From Hirudinaria manillensis (Eukaryota; Annelida; Clitellata; Hirudinida; Hirudinidae), in contig CM067527.1 in assembly GCA_034509925.1 (NCBI GenBank), positions 12,840,001 through 12,904,000 on the forward strand: DNA of 64,000 nucleotides, written 5' to 3'. This document shows positions 57,781 to 64,000 of this stretch, piece by piece. Within the stretch, counting starts at the first letter, position 1. Each line of letters begins with the position of its first letter. The position numbers and the translations under genes were made by a program. The notes beneath the pieces were generated by a model, which was not told the origin of the DNA, ran no database searches, and worked only from the letters and a program-made list of their open reading frames with translations.

Positions 57781-59193
57781 ATTAATCCTTCTAATGTAAA
57801 TTAATCTGTTTTACAATGTGTTCCTACTGGTTACAAGGATTATGGGGCCTTTGCCTGCATGTGGATGCATTCTTTAAATATGAATCTTTTATTTACGTGC
57901 ACCTTAAAGTCCTATTGATCTATTTTTGTTTCAACTTGAGAATGTTTATTGAATGTTTTTTATTTATTTATTTCATTTAAGCTATTTATTATTTAGTAAA
58001 GGTAAATATGTTTTGTTCACCGGATTTTTTAACTCATTGAAATGTGATTTATGGTGGCCTTTCTGTTAATGTTTGAAATCTTTGGACCTGAAACAAGAAT
58101 TTGGATTTTTATTTGGTGTTTGAGATCATGAGTTGACAGGTAAAATGTAGACTCATTTCCAAGTTGCTATAAAGGATCTTTCCATTCCCATGCACCATGA
58201 TGTCCTGATGTTGCTTTTATCTATTTTTTTCCCTGAGTTTGTCCTGAAAATTACATTTTGCCTAATCAACTAAAAACTATTTATTATATTTGTTCATTGC
58301 ATTTAATCTATTTATTATTTAGTAAATATGTAATAAGTTTTGTTCTGCTTTTAAACTCGTTGAAATGTGGTTTTTGGTTTTCTGTGCAAATAAAATGTTC
58401 GAAATCTTAGAATCTGAAGCAAGGAATTGAATTTTTAATATTATTTGAGTTAATGAGTTGATAGGTGAGTTGGCTCGAGTCTATCCTACAATTGCTAGAA
58501 AAGTGGAATCAGGGTGCCTCTGGGCGCAAATTTGAGTCCTCGCCTGCCCATGAAATGTTTATCGTGAGTAATTGGCAGATACGTTCGTGATTGACAAATG
58601 GAAAGATTTGGAAACCATCATAGAGAGTTTGTTGTCAATAAGCATGACCGAACTTTCTCTTGCTAAATGTGGACGTAGCTGCCGTAATGGTGATTCGCTG
58701 AAGATACTGCAGGCGACAAGGAGGATGACCCGCCATTGCCTAGTTTCCGTAATCTGTTCAGGGAAGCATAAGGGCCTTTGGCGTCTTCCGGGCCTCAAAC
58801 GAGAGTGGGACAGTGATCGGTTAAGTATTTTTCCCGCTTGACAACGGTTAAATGATCTCTTAAATTGCTAGCGGAATATGCAATAGAACGTTCTTTTCAT
58901 CGTTTTTGTTGTTATTATATCTTTACCTACTCTAAATGATATTTTAATTTGGAATTAAAATAGATGATGGAATAATGGTGAGCAATCACAGAAGTGGGTG
59001 GCTGATTTATTTGTAACTTCTTTTCTATTTACATTTTTCTATCTCTTATCACAAAATATTCAAAATGTACTGCAGGTGATTGTAGCTACAGAAAGTAATG
59101 AAGAATCAAATAGTCTTGAGAAAAAAAATTGTCGCCATCAAAATTGGTGGGGAATTCCTCATCGCCGGACGTTGTTGTTTTAATTGCTTTGCG
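57781..59193. other. TRIM 3' region, palindrome edge and intergenic DNA
   Basis: Contains two diverged tandem units of about 310 bp (separate entry). A GC-richer block at 58560-58850 is shared with the left arm edge. The palindrome ends near 58995. No gene is supported. Confidence 0.6.
57990..58510. repeat. Diverged tandem repeat of about 310 bp
   Basis: 57990-58200 and 58302-58510 share blocks such as CTATTTATTATTTAGTAAA, an AACTCxTTGAAATGTG segment and GAGTTGAxAGGT, in the same order. The left arm has the same pair inverted. Confidence 0.75.
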
Positions 59194-61151
59194 ATGGAAG
59201 CTGCCTCGTTTGAAATTTGTGCTATATGTAGCGAATCTATGGACGACCCACGAATACTAACTTGTGATCATAGTTTCTGTCTGGGATGCTTAGAATCTGA
59301 AGTTATTTCTATTGAGTCGCCTAAATGTCCAACCTGTCAACTTGATTTTCAAATACCACAAGGTGGATTGAAAGATTTGAAGAAAAATGAATTCATCGAA
59401 CGTTTGAAGAGCTTTAGACAAAGCTATACCAATTGTAACGAGTGCAAAGAGAAACCGGCTATTACGTTATGTGTCGATTGTTCTTTCAATTATTGTTCTA
59501 CCTGCTTGGTTCTTCACCAAAAAACTTCAAGCGACCACAACTTGCAAAAAATAACAAAGGAAGAGAAAGTAACATACAGGAAATATTCAACTTGTGAGGA
59601 ACATTCAGATATAATTAACTTATTTTGCGAGGATTGCAGTACCGCATCGTGTGGCCATTGCTTGATATCAAAGCACAGACATCATGATTTTAAACCAATA
59701 TCACACCTGTATGACTCTACTAGAGAGAAGCTCAAGCAAAGCTTAAAATCGTCAGAAGAAGACATTACAAATGTCCGTCATAACATCAAATCATCCGAGG
59801 AAAAGATATGCGATGCTGAGCTGAAAGCTTCGAAATTGAAGAAAAATTTAATGCGAAGAGGTGAGGAAGTAAAGAAATCCATAGATTTGATTGTCGCTGA
59901 CTTGATCAAAACTGTTGACGATGAATTAAAAAGACTCCAGAAAAAAGCAGCTGGCATTCTGGCAGAGCTGGAAAAGATGGAAAGAACATTAATTGCACAA
60001 GTCAAGGCTTTGGAGCAGCATTTGGAAAATTTGGACTACGAAAACACGATTGAAATGTCTTCTCGTGCCGTGATCAAGAAGAAAATCATTCCTAAATATT
60101 CTGATCATCTCAACATAACTTTATCTTTCGATAGAAGAGACCAGACAGTCATTTTGAGCAAATTAATCGGAGTGCCAGTGAAGTTAATAAGAGGTAGACC
60201 TAGAATTATTAATACATTATTAGTACTATTAATATTTTTTTATATATTTATTTATTTTTAAATTTAAGTTTTATTTATAAATGCATTTTGTTGCAGACAT
60301 ACAAATGTTTCAGTTTGTTTTGTTGCCATTATCTTTTTTTTCCTTCTTTATTGGCACAAAATATAATTTAATTTTTAGATCCGGAAGAGCCGGGTTTGCG
60401 AGCGACAGAGAGGGTGGAACCAAAAGCAGTTGTCGCCAAATCTGTTTGTCTTGACGGCGACGCGTGTTTTGTTTGCCATTTGGACAAAACCGTCGTTCAT
60501 GCGTACGGCGTCGGAGGTTTGACCGTCAAACCTCACTATGACTTCGGCGACGTGCTGTCCGATATCTTCGACTTGACGGTCGTGGACGGCATTCTCTACG
60601 TCGTGGGAAGATCTGACGAGGGACAGGAGTCGCGATTTTTGAAAGTCGCCAAAACCGAACTGGATTCGACAGACGTGCCGGTCGAGATTCTGAAACTCGC
60701 CTGCGAAGACGGAACGTTCGGACTGTCGAAGTCCCACTGGGCAACGTTTCTCCTCTGCTTGTCCAATAAAATAATTCATCTGAATGCAAACGGAGACGTT
60801 GTGAGAGAGATCGATTTGAAGTTTGAAGTTTGCAGCGTGGTCCAGCTGAACGACCGACATCACTTTGCTTGTTCGCTCCATAAGGAAGTTTGCATCATTG
60901 ACGAATGCGGTAATAAAGTAGTGACGTATTCACCTCCTCATGGCAGACTGCTTTTGGCAACTTTGTTTACAAAATGGAACGTTTATTCGAGTGAATCTAG
61001 TTCTGGACACTTGTTAATTCCCGGTCACGACGTTCGTTATGCATTAGATTTCTGTGCCGACAAAAGCACGAGGAAAATTTATTATAACGAGGAAAGCGGA
61101 GAAATATTCGTTTTGCCTGATAATTATAAGCTACTCGCTTATGAGTTTTGA
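59194..61151 (+). CDS. Divergent TRIM-type protein with propeller-like domain, 590 aa
   Basis: Exon 1 is 59194-60193 and exon 2 is 60379-61151, phase 1 at AGA G|GTAGAC and TTTTTAG|AT. The start MEAASFEICAICSESM fits its relatives; an in-frame ATG at 59098 would add 32 residues. RING at about 9-49 (CAIC, CDHSFCLGC, CPTC), two B-box-like modules (CNEC...; CEEH...CEDCS...CGHC), coiled coil at about 165-290. Exon 2 encodes the propeller-like part (FLKVAKTEL, EVCSVVQLNDRHHFACSLHK, KIYYNEESGEIFVLP). Exon 2 is far richer in G+C, with many CG-ending codons, than exon 1 and than the corresponding exons of the palindrome pair. It lies just outside the palindrome and probably represents the older, single-copy lineage. 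Predicted E3 ligase. Confidence 0.85.
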
Positions 61152-61539
61152 ATGATTAATTTTTGCACTTGAATCGAAGAATCATTTTGCAGCTGAGAAA
61201 ACAATATTCCTACAACTTGTTCACTACATTGTCAAAACTACAATGTCTTAAGCTTCTCATAAATCTTTAGACTTCATTTTCTTTTCAATTAACATTTATT
61301 AATTTCTAAGTCAAAAACATTTTATTTATCACTTGATCAAATTGTGGTAAACATAAGCAATTGCACATTCAGATGTACTCAATTAGTCAACTTGAGGCAT
61401 TTCATTTGTTCTATTTTAACATTAATAAACAAAAATAGATAGTAGTGCAACAATGGCTTTGCCTGATATTGATTGTACTGAGAGTATGTATTGTTTTTTT
61501 TTTACATTTGCACATTAACCAGATAAAATATTGCTTTGT

Positions 61540-61575
<36 letters not shown>

Positions 61576-62753
61576 TTAATGATACGTTGTTGATCATCTT
61601 TTCATGTTTTACTTTGTCATTGTCATGGTAATGGCATTGCTTTGCTTTGAACATTTCTATCGGGTCTCAAGTAACATCATTGTTAGTTATGAATCAAATG
61701 CCATCTTGAACGTATTGGATCAACGATATGCCAAGTACGTTTGACATTATTACATTAAACTTGATTTTAGTCTTTTGACAGAAACTCTACTTAGTTATGT
61801 TCCTGTGCTTTGCCATTTAATGTTTGTTTCAAACCATTTTTACTCATTTCTACACAAGTTTTAATATTTATGTTGTTGCAAGTGCACCAGGAAACTCACC
61901 TTTATTACTTCTTTCTGTAAGATGCATTTATATTTGCATTGAGGATTAGAATTGTACTAGATTTTTCTGTGCAAATCAGAGAATCAGAAAATGATTAGTC
62001 GATTCTTTCGTTTAAGCAATCGTTCACATTCAGTCATTTGTTTTAGAAAACATTTTCAAATTATTTCTATTTCTGGCACTAGCGCACAAGAAGGATTTTG
62101 ATGCCACTTATCAAACATAAAATCACTTTAAAAATGGAAAATGTGTATATTAATGAATAACTATTTCATTATTTTGGACAAGTGTGTGATAGTTGATATC
62201 CGTTAGTGCCCACTACCTAATCAGACTTTAGATTGGACCTAGCAGGTTAAACTTGGTCGCGCCCGGGTGTGGGGTGCCAACCATCGAACGGTAACCATGT
62301 TGGGACGGTTGCCAAGGTTTTTGACTTGTGATTTTCTCATTCGAATGCGGGGTCTAAGAAAAATTAAAATTGCATTTGAATTAATTTATTATGCCATTTC
62401 CAGTTAGATTAAAAAAGAAATATATTAAATAGCATGGAGCAAATAAGAATGAACATAAGCGATTCTCAATACTGCAAGTGGTAATGAATTATTTATTGAA
62501 AATTGATTGGCTTTAATTTTTTACAATATAACTTTGATTATTAATTCGACAAATAATGATTTAATTCAAACGAAACGCCATCTTTATTTTTACGCCATGC
62601 ACTCTTCTGTTGATGCTTGGTTCCTAATCCTTCCGTGCCTGAGCGATTAAGCTGGTAAGCAATTGGTTATTTTTGCTTTACGGTATATTTCGCTGATTAA
62701 ACTTTTACGTGCAATTATCTCCTACAGGGAAATTCACATTTTGTAGAATTCAA
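61152..62753. other. Intergenic DNA
   Basis: AT-rich with (TAA)n at about 61545-61575. A GC-richer patch at about 62210-62330 is unrecognised. Confidence 0.5.
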
Positions 62754-63429
62754 ATGGCGTCTGCTATCATGGCCGCGTATTCATTTGGCCAGCCATTGAA
62801 CCAACTGGGGTAAGGATTAGAATCATTAAATTTGTAATCCATTATAAAAAAAAAATATTATGGTGATATTGTTGATCCGGCAAAATCCGCAAATCAAGTA
62901 GAAATGTATAAAGTGTCTCGTGAAAATCTTTTGACAAGTCTCTACCTCTTAAATGTTTTCGAAGTTATGTCTTCAGACCGATTTCACCGCATAATAATTT
63001 CCATTGGCAGAAAAAAGCATGGGTGATGATTGTTCCTAGGGGTTTAAAAAAATCTAAGATCTAAAACCGTTATGTTAGCAGTTTGACAATTACAAGAAAA
63101 TTATTATTCTTAACAAGTTACACTTAAAATATGTCACAAATTCAACAAGAAACCATGTCATTTAAATTAGATATTAAAATTGTTTCGTAGGACTACCCAG
63201 CAGCCACCTTGGAGAAGGCCCAGTGGCCATTGGGATAGGAAAGTTCAAAGAGTCTGAACTCAGTTATTCCAATTCTAGGCGTTGTCACCAATCTGTGGCA
63301 TCTCAAACGGTGAACTGGCCATTCCATCTGTCAGTTCCAACGGAACTTATGGTCCACCAGATCTACCGACCATCATGATCCGGGAATTGATAGGCAATCC
63401 CATTGAAAGTACTGAATTTGTTGGAGAGT
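62754..63429 (+). other. Candidate small multi-exon gene (unresolved)
   Basis: ATG at 62754 opens MASAIMAAYSFGQPLNQL and ends at a good donor (GG|GTAAGG, about 62808). An AG acceptor at about 63190 is followed by in-phase TTQQPPWRRPSGHWDRK. A third open stretch from about 63286 to a TGA near 63461 reads ALSPICGISNGELAIPSV and onward. A chain of about 95 residues can be built, but the last intron would be under 40 bp. More candidate exons lie at 63480-63540 and 63690-63780. The gene may continue past the window; I recognise no domain. Confidence 0.25.
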
Positions 63430-63461
63430 GTCACAAATCGGCGTTATTTCGATGAGATTAC

Positions 63462-64000
63462 TTTTCGTTATCCCATAGCCCCTGATGGGGGTGACTATTG
63501 GGTGTCTTCGTGAGCTTCATGGGGTTCCACGTGGATGGGCGGTAAGCGACTTTCTTTAATATTAGAAAAATAATAATAACCTACTACTAAGTTAAATAAG
63601 TAACTGTTAATTTATTTTTCTAAACGACCATGAAACTTGGTTGGTGACTACGGGTCGGTTTTATTAGGTAAATTCGTTTTTTTTTTCGTTCGTTAGTTGG
63701 CGTTACTGATTGCAATTGTGTGAATCACGGAGAAATGTTTGGTCGCATGAAGAGGGTACGAAGTATCCCACCACTTTGACTGAGGTTGGTCTGAATCTTA
63801 ACCCTTCAGTTGAATCGTTGTATCAGTGCAGGGTTTATTTCAATAAATTCACAAAAACTAGTTTTGTTTACAACTTAATCGTTACATTACGGATGGCCTT
63901 ATCAGTTTTAATTTTGCCACAAACGCGGTTAAATAATAATAATAATAGTAATATGGAATACCTCTGATCGTTATTTTCAGGTATAGAAAGCGCTTGCGTT
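63462..64000. other. Right edge, unassigned
   Basis: Possible exon ending at a GTAAGC donor near 63541, and a short open frame at 63710-63967 with no domain. Not resolved. Confidence 0.35.

Larger units (their letters stand above)
49085..58995. repeat. Right arm of the large palindrome
   Basis: Inverted counterpart of 37601-45515, about 2 kb longer because of an extra TRIM segment (about 52316-53945) and a pogo-like insertion (56121-56759). Confidence 0.9.

Noticed and set aside
58470..58550. Possible tRNA-derived SINE (GCAAATTTGAGTCC)
   Set aside because: Weak resemblance to a B box only; no convincing A box or tail.

Overview
The window is nuclear DNA of an animal, most likely an invertebrate. 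The sequence is very AT-rich between genes and full of tri- and tetranucleotide microsatellites. Genes carry GT-AG introns with a metazoan repertoire: RING/B-box/coiled-coil (TRIM-type) genes, CD225/dispanin membrane proteins, a DYRK-like kinase, a 22-exon RMC1 orthologue, a eukaryotic tRNA-Ser, and pogo-like and non-LTR element pieces. I cannot name the species.

Layout. 1-9.6 kb: repeat-rich intergenic DNA with two minisatellites, tandem CRE octamers and one unresolved GC-richer island. 9.6-16.7 kb (+): complete RMC1 gene (22 exons, 626 aa), the metazoan-specific partner of the MON1-CCZ1 Rab7 exchange factor. 17.3-32.1 kb: a cluster of two-exon dispanin genes on both strands. Five look intact (138-183 aa), and there are two degraded copies and one orphan second exon. 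Inverted duplications nested in this cluster explain the alternating strands. 33.3-35.8 kb (-): first of three almost identical ORFs that I match to the C-terminal (MCM3AP-type) region of GANP/MCM3AP without the Sac3/PCI part. 36.5-37.4 kb: a dispanin relic split by a 5'-truncated non-LTR retrotransposon with a restriction-like endonuclease domain.

37.6-59.0 kb: a large imperfect palindrome. The left arm holds a TRIM-type gene and GANP-C copy B on the minus strand. The right arm holds GANP-C copy C and the matching TRIM gene on the plus strand, plus a 1.6-kb segment with an extra truncated TRIM gene. A pogo-like element, nested in a hAT-like relic in the TRIM intron, is also found only in the right arm. 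The spacer holds a DYRK-like kinase, tRNA-Ser(GCT) and a broken fragment of the GANP-C gene. 59.2-61.2 kb (+): a fourth, divergent TRIM gene. 61.2-64.0 kb: mostly non-coding, with unresolved candidate exons near the right edge.

RMC1 points to late endosome traffic, dispanins are membrane proteins with PY-type motifs, TRIM genes are probable ubiquitin ligases, and the GANP-C proteins are probably nuclear. Nothing shows they form one pathway. What joins them is expansion by inverted duplication, which has kept at least three gene families multiplied and mostly intact.
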